51,026 nucleotides of DNA from assembly GCA_007134865.1 (NCBI GenBank), contig SLJW01000095.1, forward strand, positions 1 through 51,026, written 5' to 3'. This document shows positions 42,772 to 50,567 of the stretch, piece by piece. The first letter of the stretch is position 1. Each line of letters begins with the position of its first letter. Source of the stretch: Paracoccaceae bacterium (GTDB lineage Bacteria; Pseudomonadota; Alphaproteobacteria; Rhodobacterales; Rhodobacteraceae). The position numbers and the translations under genes are program-made. A model generated the notes under the pieces. It was not told the origin of the DNA and did not search any database. It worked only from the letters and a program-made list of their open reading frames with translations.

Positions 42772-43947
42772 ATGGACAGCATTGTCATTCTGGGCGGAGC
42801 GCGCACTGCAATCGGCACGTTCGGCGGCAGCCTGGCGGGAACACCGCCGATCGATCTTGCAACGCTGGTCTCGAAAGAGGCCATGTCGCGCGCCGGGGTG
42901 GCGCCCGATCAAATCGGGACCACAGTATTCGGCACCGTGATCGCGACTGAGCCTGCCGATATGTATCTGTCGCGCCGCGCTGCCGTTGGCGCGGGTGTGC
43001 CCGATACGGTGCCTGCGATGAATGTGAACCGGCTCTGTGGCTCTGGTGTGCAGGCCATTGTTTCGGGCACGCAGGCGCTTGCGATGGGTGACGCCGATTT
43101 CGCGCTGGTGGGCGGGGCCGAGGGCATGAGCAGGTCGCCCTATGCGATGCAGGCCGCGCGCTTCGGCCAGAAGATGGGCGATGCGCGCGTCACCGACATG
43201 ATGGTCGGCGCGCTGACCTGCCCCTTCGGCACCGGCCATATGGGCGTCACGGCTGAGAATGTCGCGCGCGAGCACAGCATCACCCGCGAGATGCAAGACG
43301 CTTTCGCGCTGGAAAGCCAGACCCGTGCGGCCAAGGCGATTTCCGAAGGCCGCTTTGCCGATCAGATCGTCCCTGTGATGCTCAAGACCCGCAAGGGCGA
43401 GGTCGCTTTCGAGGTGGATGAGCACCCCAAACCCACCACCGCCGAGGTGCTGGCCGGGCTGCGTCCGGCCTTCGAGAAGGGCGGCTCGGTCACGGCGGGC
43501 AATGCGAGCGGCATCAATGATGGCGCTGCGGCACTGGTGCTGGCGCGCGAAGAGGCGGTGGAGAGTGCCGGGCTGACGCCCATGGCGCGGATCATCGGCT
43601 ATGCCCATGCCGGTGTCCGGCCCGAAGTGATGGGGATCGGCCCGGTGCCCGCGGTCGAGGCGCTTTGCGCGCGCACGGGGCTGTCGGTCGGGGATTTCGA
43701 TGTGATCGAATCTAACGAGGCCTTCGCCGCGCAGGCGCTCGCTGTCAGTGCCGCGCTGGGGCTGGATGCCGACCGGGTCAACCCCAATGGCGGCGCGATT
43801 GCGCTGGGTCATCCGGTTGGCGCGACCGGGGCGATCATCACGATCAAGGCACTTTATGAACTGGCGCGGATCGGGGGAAAACGCGCGCTGGTGACCATGT
43901 GCATTGGTGGCGGTCAGGGCATCGCGCTCGCGATCGAGCGGGTCTGA
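42772..43947 (+). CDS. acetyl-CoA acetyltransferase (thiolase)
   Basis: A 391-residue thiolase that condenses or cleaves acetyl-CoA/acetoacetyl-CoA, possibly also longer 3-ketoacyl-CoA. The nucleophilic cysteine is in NRLCGSGVQAIVSG (about residue 87), the His in NPNGGAIALGHPVGATGA, and the second cysteine in TMCIGGGQGIAL. No phaB or other PHB gene is adjacent, so it is probably a BktB/PaaJ-like or general thiolase. It begins about 95 bases after the ftsZ terminator. Confidence 0.94.
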   Translation: MDSIVILGGARTAIGTFGGSLAGTPPIDLATLVSKEAMSRAGVAPDQIGTTVFGTVIATEPADMYLSRRAAVGAGVPDTVPAMNVNRLCGSGVQAIVSGTQALAMGDADFALVGGAEGMSRSPYAMQAARFGQKMGDARVTDMMVGALTCPFGTGHMGVTAENVAREHSITREMQDAFALESQTRAAKAISEGRFADQIVPVMLKTRKGEVAFEVDEHPKPTTAEVLAGLRPAFEKGGSVTAGNASGINDGAAALVLAREEAVESAGLTPMARIIGYAHAGVRPEVMGIGPVPAVEALCARTGLSVGDFDVIESNEAFAAQALAVSAALGLDADRVNPNGGAIALGHPVGATGAIITIKALYELARIGGKRALVTMCIGGGQGIALAIERV

Positions 43948-43952
43948 CGGGG

Positions 43953-43978
43953 GCAGGGTGGTGCAAGCACCACCCTGC
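43953..43978. terminator. bidirectional hairpin between thiolase and FAH-family gene
   Basis: GCAGGGTGGTGC and GCACCACCCTGC are perfect arms (effective 11-bp stem with a CAAG loop), located in the 42 bases between two convergent stops. No T-run is present. Confidence 0.6.
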
Positions 43979-43989
43979 TCGGCCCTCGG

Positions 43990-44835
43990 TCACTCGGCGC
44001 TCGTCACCGCGCTGTCCTGCACGCCCAACCCCTCGACTTCGAGCCGAACGCGGTCACCGGGGCGCAGGAATTGCGGCGGTGACATGCCCGCGCCGACACC
44101 CGAGGGGGTGCCCGTGGCGATGATATCGCCGGGCAGGAGCGTGAAGAACTGCGACATGTAGGAGATGAGCTGCGCCACCGGGAAGATCATGTCGGAGGTG
44201 CTCGAATCCTGCCGCACATCGTCATTGACCCAGAGCCGCACGGTCAGCGATTGCGGGTCCGCGACCTCGTCAGGCGTGACCAGCCACGGGCCGATCTTGC
44301 CGAAAGAGGGCGCGGATTTACCCTTGATCCATTGCCCTCCGCGATGCTTCTGGAAATCGCGCTCCGAGACATCATTGACCGCCACATAGCCCGCGACATG
44401 GTCGAGCGCTTCGGCTTCGGAAATGTAGCTCGCGCGCTTGCCGATCACGACACCGAGTTCGACCTCCCAATCGACCTTGTCGGACCCGCGCGGGATGATG
44501 ATGGGCTCCTCGGGTCCGGCGAGCGACGAACTGGCCTTGGAGAAGATCAGCGGCTCACTTGGTAGCTCGGCGCCGGTTTCGGCGGCGTGGAGCGCATAAT
44601 TCAGCCCGATACAGTAGAAATTGGGCACCCGTGCCAGCGGCGGGCCCAAACGTACCGGGCCGTCGATGACGGGCGCTGCCGACAGGTCGCGCACGGCGAG
44701 GGCGGCGAGCGTGTCGCAGGTGACCGTGGCGGGGGTGAAATCGGGGGCGATGGCGCTGAGATCGCGCAGGCGGCCCTCGGCATCCAGAAATCCGGGTTTT
44801 TCTTTCCCATCAGGACCATGGCGCAGAAACTTCAT
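43990..44835 (-). CDS. fumarylacetoacetate hydrolase family protein
   Basis: A 281-residue enzyme of the FAH fold, which covers fumarylpyruvate hydrolases, 2-oxo-hept-3-ene-dioate hydratases/isomerases and ureidoglycolate lyase. The signature is FYCIGLNYALHAAETGAELP, PLIFSKASSSL, then VDWEVELGVVIGKRA (metal-binding Glu pair) and GYVAVNDVSERDFQ. The end has TGTPSGVGAGMSPPQFLRPG. Length and motifs match the group often called ureidoglycolate lyase-like; the true substrate is not clear. A universal stress protein gene lies upstream. Confidence 0.9.
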   Translation of the reverse strand: MKFLRHGPDGKEKPGFLDAEGRLRDLSAIAPDFTPATVTCDTLAALAVRDLSAAPVIDGPVRLGPPLARVPNFYCIGLNYALHAAETGAELPSEPLIFSKASSSLAGPEEPIIIPRGSDKVDWEVELGVVIGKRASYISEAEALDHVAGYVAVNDVSERDFQKHRGGQWIKGKSAPSFGKIGPWLVTPDEVADPQSLTVRLWVNDDVRQDSSTSDMIFPVAQLISYMSQFFTLLPGDIIATGTPSGVGAGMSPPQFLRPGDRVRLEVEGLGVQDSAVTSAE

Positions 44836-44887
44836 GTGTTACCTCGTGTTTTTGGTCTGGTCTGACACAGGCTCGCCGCCTGCGCAA

Positions 44888-45349
44888 TCATCCCTTTGAG
44901 ACGGCTTCCAGACGATCGCGTGACAATTCACCGGGTACGATGGTGATCGGGATCGGCAAGGTTCCGGAATTGCGCGAAAGCTGCGTCACAAGCGGCCCCG
45001 GATTGTTGCCGGTCGTGCCTGCGCCCAGCACGAGGATACCGATTTCGGGGTCATCCTCGATCTGGGCGAGTATCTGCTCGACCGCCTCGCCTTCGCGGAT
45101 CACCAGTTCGGGGTCGATGCCCTGGCGGTCACGCATCCATTTGGCGAAGACCTCGTAATGCGCCTCGATCCGCTCGCGCGCCTCCTCTCGCATGACATCT
45201 GCGACACCGATCCAGCCGGAATATTCCTCAGGGGCGATGATCGAGAGGATCTGGACCTGACCGCCAGTATGCGCCGCGCGAAGCGCGGCGAAGCGCATCG
45301 CGTTCAGGCATTCGCGGCTGTCATCAAGGATGACGAGAAACTTGCGCAT
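44888..45349 (-). CDS. universal stress protein (UspA family)
   Basis: A 153-residue single-domain Usp (MRKFLVILDDSRECLNAMRF, then LVLGAGTTGNNPGPLVTQLS and IPITIVPGEL). The G2xG9xG(S/T) ATP-binding pattern is roughly kept (GAGTTGNNPGPLV). Such proteins respond to stress or starvation; a specific role cannot be read here. It stands 52 bases upstream of the FAH-family gene on the same strand, so the two may be co-transcribed. Confidence 0.9.
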   Translation of the reverse strand: MRKFLVILDDSRECLNAMRFAALRAAHTGGQVQILSIIAPEEYSGWIGVADVMREEARERIEAHYEVFAKWMRDRQGIDPELVIREGEAVEQILAQIEDDPEIGILVLGAGTTGNNPGPLVTQLSRNSGTLPIPITIVPGELSRDRLEAVSKG

Positions 45350-45454
45350 CTTGCCCCCGGCAGTGGCGTCAGGAAGTGTATCTTCGCGAAAAGAGGGCGC
45401 GCTGTAAACAGGCAGTGCGTGGGCTGCGTACGCAAGCGCTGCGCAGGGCCGCAG

Positions 45455-45489
45455 GCGGCAGAGTGAGTATTTGGGGCAAGAAAATGAGC
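45455..45489 (+). repeat. dispersed intergenic repeat, copy D (plus orientation)
   Basis: GAGTGAGTATTTGGGGCAAG followed by AAAATGAGC. The core GAGTATTTGGGGCAAGA is identical to copies B and C; the 5' part (GCGGCAGAGT) is diverged. It lies between the Usp gene start and the response-regulator 3' end. Confidence 0.75.
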
Positions 45490-45514
45490 AAGGGCTTCAT
45501 AAGCACAGGTGGCC

Positions 45515-46222
45515 TTAGCCCCAGTGGACATCGCCGAGGAAGATATAGCCTGCGCCGTAGATGGTCTTGATCAGGCGGGGGTTGCGCGGGTCTTCGCCGA
45601 GCTTGGTGCGCAGCCGTGAGATGCGTACATCCATGGCGCGGTCGAAGCTCTCTCCAGCAGCTCCTCCCAGCGTATCCAGCATCTGCGCGCGAGAGATCAG
45701 CCGCTTGGGGCTTTCGAGAAACAGGCGCAGCACTTCGCCTTCGGCATGGCTGAAGGGAATTTCCTGTCCCTCTGCATCTATCAGCAGGTAGCGGTCGAAT
45801 TCGGCGGTCCAGCCATTGAAGCGCGCGCGCATGGCGCGGCTCTCGCTCTGGGGCGCGGGTTTGCGCAGCCGGGCGCGGATGCGGGCGACGACTTCGGCGG
45901 GGTCGAATGGCTTGATGATGTAATCATCGGCGCCGAGTTCCAGCCCGGTCACGCGGTCCTGCACCTGAGCCCGGCCCGAAATGATGATGATCGTGGCGCC
46001 GGATTCGAGCGCGAGGCGATGGACCAGCGCCAGACCGTCGCGGTCGGGCAGGCCGAGATCGACGAGGCAGACATCGGGGGTGGTGCGGCGGAGTGCGGCC
46101 TCGAACTCGGTGGCGCGTGCATAGGCCGTGGTCTGAAAGCCAGCCTCGCGCAGCGCGGTCGAGAGCACCTGCCTGATTTCGGGTTCGTCATCGAGGATTG
46201 CGATATGCGGCGCGGCGCTCAT
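45515..46222 (-). CDS. OmpR/PhoB-type response regulator
   Basis: A 235-residue regulator with a receiver domain (acidic pair in LDDEPEIRQ, phospho-acceptor Asp in VCLVDLGLPDRDG, Ser/Thr in IISGRAQ, Lys in DDYIIKPFDP) and a C-terminal winged helix (ISRAQMLDTLGG ... VRISRLRTKLGEDPRNPRLI, KTIYGAGYIF). Its start overlaps the stop of the kinase gene (ATGA), so the two are a translationally coupled pair. It should act as a DNA-binding transcription factor. Targets are unknown; the divergent acyl-CoA synthetase/Liv genes are candidates by position only. Confidence 0.95.
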   Translation of the reverse strand: MSAAPHIAILDDEPEIRQVLSTALREAGFQTTAYARATEFEAALRRTTPDVCLVDLGLPDRDGLALVHRLALESGATIIIISGRAQVQDRVTGLELGADDYIIKPFDPAEVVARIRARLRKPAPQSESRAMRARFNGWTAEFDRYLLIDAEGQEIPFSHAEGEVLRLFLESPKRLISRAQMLDTLGGAAGESFDRAMDVRISRLRTKLGEDPRNPRLIKTIYGAGYIFLGDVHWG

Positions 46223-48144
46223 GGGGCGTGCTCCAGGGCATGGGCGAGATCGGTCAGGGTGAAGGGTTTGGGCAGCACTGGAAACTCGGCTGCAGCCGCA
46301 CGGTGCAGCGCGTCGGATGCGGGCAGCGCGGTCATCAGATGCAGCCGATTGAGCCCGCGTGCGCGGGCCGTGCGCAGCAAGTCCAGCCCCGAGCCCTGAC
46401 CTGCGAGATTGATATCCGAGAGCACCAGCCCCAGCCCCGGCAGGTCGATCAGCCCGAGCGCCTCGTCATGGCTGGCCGCCTCGATCACGCTATGGCCGAG
46501 ATCGCAGAGCATGGCGCGTACGCTTTCGCGGATGGCCTCGGTGTCTTCGACCAGCAGCACCAGCGCGCCTTCGCGCATCCGCGGGGCCGGGGCGGGTTTA
46601 TAGGGCAGGCGCAGGGTCACCTGCGCGCCGCCCTCGGCGCGGTTGGCGAGGCGCACGGTGCCGCCCGCCAGCGTGATCTGGTCATAGACCATGGCGAGCC
46701 CCAGCCCCGAGCCATCATGGCCCTTCGTGGTGAAGAACGGGTCGAGCCCCTTTTCCAGCGCTTCCGGAGAGAAGCCTGCGCCAGTATCGGCGACGCGCAT
46801 CTCGAGCCAGGTATCGCTGACCCGCCGGGTCGTGAGCAGAATCTCGCCCTCGGCCCCGGCCAGCGCATCACGGGCGTTGAGGATGAGGTTCAGGAGCGTG
46901 TCCTGCACGGCCCCCTGATCGAGCATCAGGGCAGGCAGGTCCGGGTCCAGTTCGACGCGCAGGGCAATGGTTGCCGGCAAGGCAGGGCGGGCCATCAACA
47001 GCAGGTCATCAAAGAGCGCGCGCAGATCGGTGGGTTGCGGGCGCAATTCGCGATGACCTGAAATGGTCGCGATGCGTTCGAGCAGAACACCGCCGCGCCT
47101 TGCGGCTGCGATGGTCGATTGCACTTGCTGCAATGCCTCGGCGGGCAGGTCGTTGCGCCGCGCAAGCTGGCCCTGCAGCCCGAGGATGATGGTTAGCAGA
47201 TTGCCGAAATCATGCGCGAGACCGGAGGAGAGTTGTGCGGCCAATTCGCGTTTGCGCGTCTGGGCGAGGGCAGCGCGGGCCTGCGCTTCTTCGGTGACAT
47301 CCATTGACAGCACATAGATGCCATTTATCGGCCCGCTCTCCACCTGATCAGGGGTGAGCGCCAGCCGGATGCGCCGCCCCGAGGCGTCATGGGTGAACTC
47401 ATGGACCGAATTCTCACCCTCCAATGCGCGGCCCAGCCAGGGACGGATCTTGTCGAAAACCGGCCCCAGCGCCTCGGATGCGGGCAGGCCGACGATCTCT
47501 TGTGGCAGGCCGGGGAAGATCGCGGAGAGCCGGCGGTTGGAAAAGGTATAGGTCAGGTCGCGATCCAGATGGGCGATATGCGCGGGCATCATTTCGGTGG
47601 TCAGCCGCGTACGCGCCTCCATCTCGGTCAGTTCGCGCTTGGCCTGTTCCAGCGCGGCATTCGAGGCTGCCAGCGCGCGGTTGGTCTGGGCCAGCCGTTC
47701 GGCATGGGCGATGAGGTCATGGCTCAACTCTTCCGAGCGCGCCTGCAGCAGGCTCTCCTGAATCTTGACCTCGGTGATGTCGGTATAGACTGTCACCCAG
47801 CCGCCCTGCGGCAGCGGCGCGCCCTCGACCGAGATCCAGCGGCCATTGGCGCGCTCGCGCTCCATGTAATGCGGGACAAAGGCACGCGCGGCTTCGACCC
47901 GAACGCGCACCGCCTCCTCGATATCCTCTATCGGGCCATATTCGCCGCGCGTGACCAGATAGCGGATCGTGTCCTCGAACTCGGTGCCGGGCTGGACCAG
48001 CCAGTCGGGAAGGCCGAACATTTCCTGATAGCGCCGGTTGCTGACCGAGAGGCGCAGATCGCGGTCGAAGATCGACAACGCCTGCTGGATCATGTTCAGC
48101 CCGGCGCCCATCAGTTTGGTATGGGTCAGCTCTGACACAGACAT
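46219..48144 (-). CDS. PAS-domain hybrid sensor histidine kinase with receiver
   Basis: A 641-residue soluble-looking kinase starting at ATG 48144 after AGGGGGAA. There is no clear membrane span, so it senses inside the cell. The order is: PAS (LNMIQQALSIFDRDLRLSVS), coiled coil (SLLQARSEELSHDLIAHAER), second PAS (MPAHIAHLDRDLTYTFSNRR), H-box (SSGLAHDFGNLLTIILGLQG), HATPase (LLNLILNARDAL, VADTGAGFS, GSGLGLAMVYDQ), and a C-terminal receiver (LLVEDTEAIRESV, LVLSDINLAG, LPKPF). The ORF-track start at 48594 runs into the divergent gene. It is followed by its response-regulator partner. Confidence 0.93.
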   Translation of the reverse strand: MSVSELTHTKLMGAGLNMIQQALSIFDRDLRLSVSNRRYQEMFGLPDWLVQPGTEFEDTIRYLVTRGEYGPIEDIEEAVRVRVEAARAFVPHYMERERANGRWISVEGAPLPQGGWVTVYTDITEVKIQESLLQARSEELSHDLIAHAERLAQTNRALAASNAALEQAKRELTEMEARTRLTTEMMPAHIAHLDRDLTYTFSNRRLSAIFPGLPQEIVGLPASEALGPVFDKIRPWLGRALEGENSVHEFTHDASGRRIRLALTPDQVESGPINGIYVLSMDVTEEAQARAALAQTRKRELAAQLSSGLAHDFGNLLTIILGLQGQLARRNDLPAEALQQVQSTIAAARRGGVLLERIATISGHRELRPQPTDLRALFDDLLLMARPALPATIALRVELDPDLPALMLDQGAVQDTLLNLILNARDALAGAEGEILLTTRRVSDTWLEMRVADTGAGFSPEALEKGLDPFFTTKGHDGSGLGLAMVYDQITLAGGTVRLANRAEGGAQVTLRLPYKPAPAPRMREGALVLLVEDTEAIRESVRAMLCDLGHSVIEAASHDEALGLIDLPGLGLVLSDINLAGQGSGLDLLRTARARGLNRLHLMTALPASDALHRAAAAEFPVLPKPFTLTDLAHALEHAP

Positions 48145-48327
48145 CTGGTTCCCCCTCGCGCCGATGCTAGCCTGCTGCGCAGCAGTGGAAAAGCCCGTAA
48201 AAAGACTGGTTACAATTCGTAAGGATTGCGCAAAACTGCCGCAAGAATCGCCCGTGCATCTGGGCGCCGGGTGCTGCGGGCTGTCGAGGAGGATGGCCCC
48301 CGCCCGATACGAGGAAGAGGAGGCCCC
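48145..48327. promoter_or_regulatory. divergent intergenic region kinase / acyl-CoA synthetase
   Basis: About 180 bases between the two start codons. The central part is AT-rich (AAAAAGACTGGTTACAATTC) and likely holds both promoters and any operator. No convincing sigma-70 pair or symmetrical site can be named. Confidence 0.4.
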
Positions 48328-50304
48328 GTGACCGTGACCCCTGAGATCAAACTTGCCCCCGAGGAATCCTCGATCCCGGCGCTGCTCGCGCGCAATGCGC
48401 GTAACTACGGGATGCAGACCGCCTATCGCGAAAAGGAATTCGGCATCTGGCAAAGCTGGACCTGGGCCGAGACGCAGGCCGAAGTGCGCGCCATGGCGCT
48501 GGGCTTTCTGGCGCTGGGCATGGCGCGCGGGGATTATGTCGCCATCATCGGGCGCAACCGGCCGGCGCTTTACTGGGCGATGGTCGCAGCGCAATCGGTG
48601 GGGGCGATCCCGGTGCCGCTATATCAGGACGCGGTCGCCGAAGAGATGGCCTATGTGCTCGACCATTGCGGCGCGCGCTTTGTCGTTTGCGGCGATCAGG
48701 AACAGGTCGACAAGGTGATCGAGGTGCAGGAGAAAGTGACCTGCATCGAGCAAATCCTCTATCACGACAAGCGCGGCATGCGGAAATACGACCACAGCCA
48801 TATGAACTGGCTGGAAGACGTGATGCGCGAGGGGCGCGCGGCGGAAACCCGTTTTGCGAAAGAGCTTGAGGCGCGCACCAAGGAGCTGACGCTCGATCAT
48901 ACCTGCGTCATGCTTTACACGTCGGGCACGACCGGCAAGCCCAAGGGCGTGGTGCTGTCGAACCGCAATATCATCGTGACCTCGAAGAATTCCTCGGAAT
49001 TCGACCATCTCAAGCCGGGGGATGAGATCCTCGCCTATCTGCCGATGGCCTGGGTGGGGGATTTCATCTTCGCCATCGGGCAGGCTTACTGGACAGGCTT
49101 CTGCGTCAACTGCCCGGAATCGGCACAGACCATGATGACCGACCTGCGCGAGATCGGGCCGACGTATTACTTCGCCCCTCCGCGCATCTTCGAGAACATG
49201 CTGACCACGGTGATGATCCGGATGGAAGATGCCTCACCCCTCAAGCGCCGGATTTTTCACCATTTCATGGGTTTCGCGCGGGATGTCGGGCCGAAGTTGC
49301 TGGATGGCAAGGATGTGGGCCTCGGCGCGCGGCTGAAATACCGGCTGGGGCATTTTCTGGTCTACGGGCCGCTGAAGGACACGCTCGGCCTGCGTCGCAT
49401 TCGCGTGGCCTATACGGCGGGTGAGGCCATCGGGCCGGAGATCTTCGATTTCTACCGCTCGCTCGGGATCAACCTGAAACAGCTTTATGGCCAGACCGAA
49501 GCGTCGGTCTTCATCACCCAGCAACCCGATGGCGAGGTGCGTTCGGATACGGTCGGCGTGCCCTCACCGGGGGTCGAGGTGCGCATCGCGGATAGCGGCG
49601 AAGTCTTCTACCGCTCGCCCGGCACATTCGAGAGCTATTACAAGAATGCCGAGAGCACGGCATCGACAAAGGACCCGGAAGGCTGGGTCGCCACGGGCGA
49701 TGCGGGTTTCTTCGAGGAAGGCTCGGGGCATCTGCGCATCATCGACCGCGCGAAGGATGTCGGCAAGATGGCCGATGGCAGCATGTTCGCGCCGAAATAT
49801 GTCGAGAACAAGCTGAAGTTCTTCCCAAATATTCTGGAATCGGTGGTGTTTGGCAACAACCGCGACCGCTGCGTGGCCTTCATCAATATCGACCTGAATG
49901 CGGTCGGGTCCTGGGCCGAGCGCAACAACATCGCCTATTCCAGCTATCAGGAGCTTGCCGGGCTCGAGCGTGTGCTCGACACGATTCAGGAGCATGTCGA
50001 ACAGGTCAACGAGAGCGTTGCAGAGGACGAGATGCTGGCGGGCTGTCAGATCCACCGCTTCCTCGTGCTGCACAAAGAGCTTGATGCCGATGATGGCGAG
50101 ATGACCCGCACCCGCAAGGTGCGCCGCCGGATCGTCGAGGAGAAATACGCCGATCTGATCGACGCGCTCTATGGCGGCAAGGACAGCATATATACCGAGA
50201 CCGAAGTCACCTATGAAGATGGCCGCAAGGGCAAGCTGAAGGCGACGCTGGAAATTCGCGATGCCAAGGTCTTTGGCACCGAGCAGAAGATGGCAGCGGA
50301 ATGA
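48328..50304 (+). CDS. AMP-forming long-chain acyl-CoA synthetase-type ligase
   Basis: An ANL-superfamily ligase of 658 residues that activates a carboxylic acid as an acyl-AMP and then a CoA thioester. The P-loop motif is MLYTSGTTGKPKGVVLSNRN (about residue 198), with YGQTEASVFITQQ (motif A5) and GWVATGDAGFFEEGSGHLRI (motif with the ribose-binding Asp). The size and LRIIDRAKDVGKM segment fit the FadD15/long-chain group. GTG 48328 has AGGAGG four bases before it; the track's TTG 48226 is rejected. In relatives this gene leads a branched-chain-type ABC transporter operon, as here, so the substrate may be an aromatic or branched acid taken up by it; this is inference. Confidence 0.93.
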   Translation: MTVTPEIKLAPEESSIPALLARNARNYGMQTAYREKEFGIWQSWTWAETQAEVRAMALGFLALGMARGDYVAIIGRNRPALYWAMVAAQSVGAIPVPLYQDAVAEEMAYVLDHCGARFVVCGDQEQVDKVIEVQEKVTCIEQILYHDKRGMRKYDHSHMNWLEDVMREGRAAETRFAKELEARTKELTLDHTCVMLYTSGTTGKPKGVVLSNRNIIVTSKNSSEFDHLKPGDEILAYLPMAWVGDFIFAIGQAYWTGFCVNCPESAQTMMTDLREIGPTYYFAPPRIFENMLTTVMIRMEDASPLKRRIFHHFMGFARDVGPKLLDGKDVGLGARLKYRLGHFLVYGPLKDTLGLRRIRVAYTAGEAIGPEIFDFYRSLGINLKQLYGQTEASVFITQQPDGEVRSDTVGVPSPGVEVRIADSGEVFYRSPGTFESYYKNAESTASTKDPEGWVATGDAGFFEEGSGHLRIIDRAKDVGKMADGSMFAPKYVENKLKFFPNILESVVFGNNRDRCVAFINIDLNAVGSWAERNNIAYSSYQELAGLERVLDTIQEHVEQVNESVAEDEMLAGCQIHRFLVLHKELDADDGEMTRTRKVRRRIVEEKYADLIDALYGGKDSIYTETEVTYEDGRKGKLKATLEIRDAKVFGTEQKMAAE

Positions 50305-50564
50305 CCCGGACACCGCCCCCCGCCGAGAGCTCGAATTACCCGGTCGCCGGCGTGATTGCGGTTGCCGGGCTGATACTCGCCTTTGCGGTCGTGCGCTTCT
50401 TTCCGGAATTCCTGAAACCCGCCATCAGTGGCTCGATCACCGGTGCATTCGGAATTCTGGCCCTGCAACGTATCTGGCCGGGCCTGCCCCTGGGCAAGAT
50501 TCACTACATCATCGGTTCGATCATCGCCTACGGGCTGGTGGTCGGCCTAGTCGGGAGGCTCTGA
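50301..50564 (+). CDS. small membrane protein between acyl-CoA synthetase and livG
   Basis: An 87-residue protein whose ATG overlaps the ligase stop (ATGA at 50301-50304). A proline-rich leader (MTRTPPPAESSNYP) precedes three hydrophobic stretches (VAGVIAVAGLILAFAVVRFF, a shorter GSITGAFGILAL, and YIIGSIIAYGLVVGLVGRL). No family is recognised. The operon position and the coupling to the ligase suggest a partner of the ligase or of the transporter. The ORF-track frame at 50261 is a shadow. Confidence 0.75.
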   Translation: MTRTPPPAESSNYPVAGVIAVAGLILAFAVVRFFPEFLKPAISGSITGAFGILALQRIWPGLPLGKIHYIIGSIIAYGLVVGLVGRL

Positions 50565-50567
50565 GCA

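Noticed and set aside
43986-44161. Short plus-strand ORFs at the thiolase/FAH junction
   Set aside because: Antisense shadows of the FAH-family gene.
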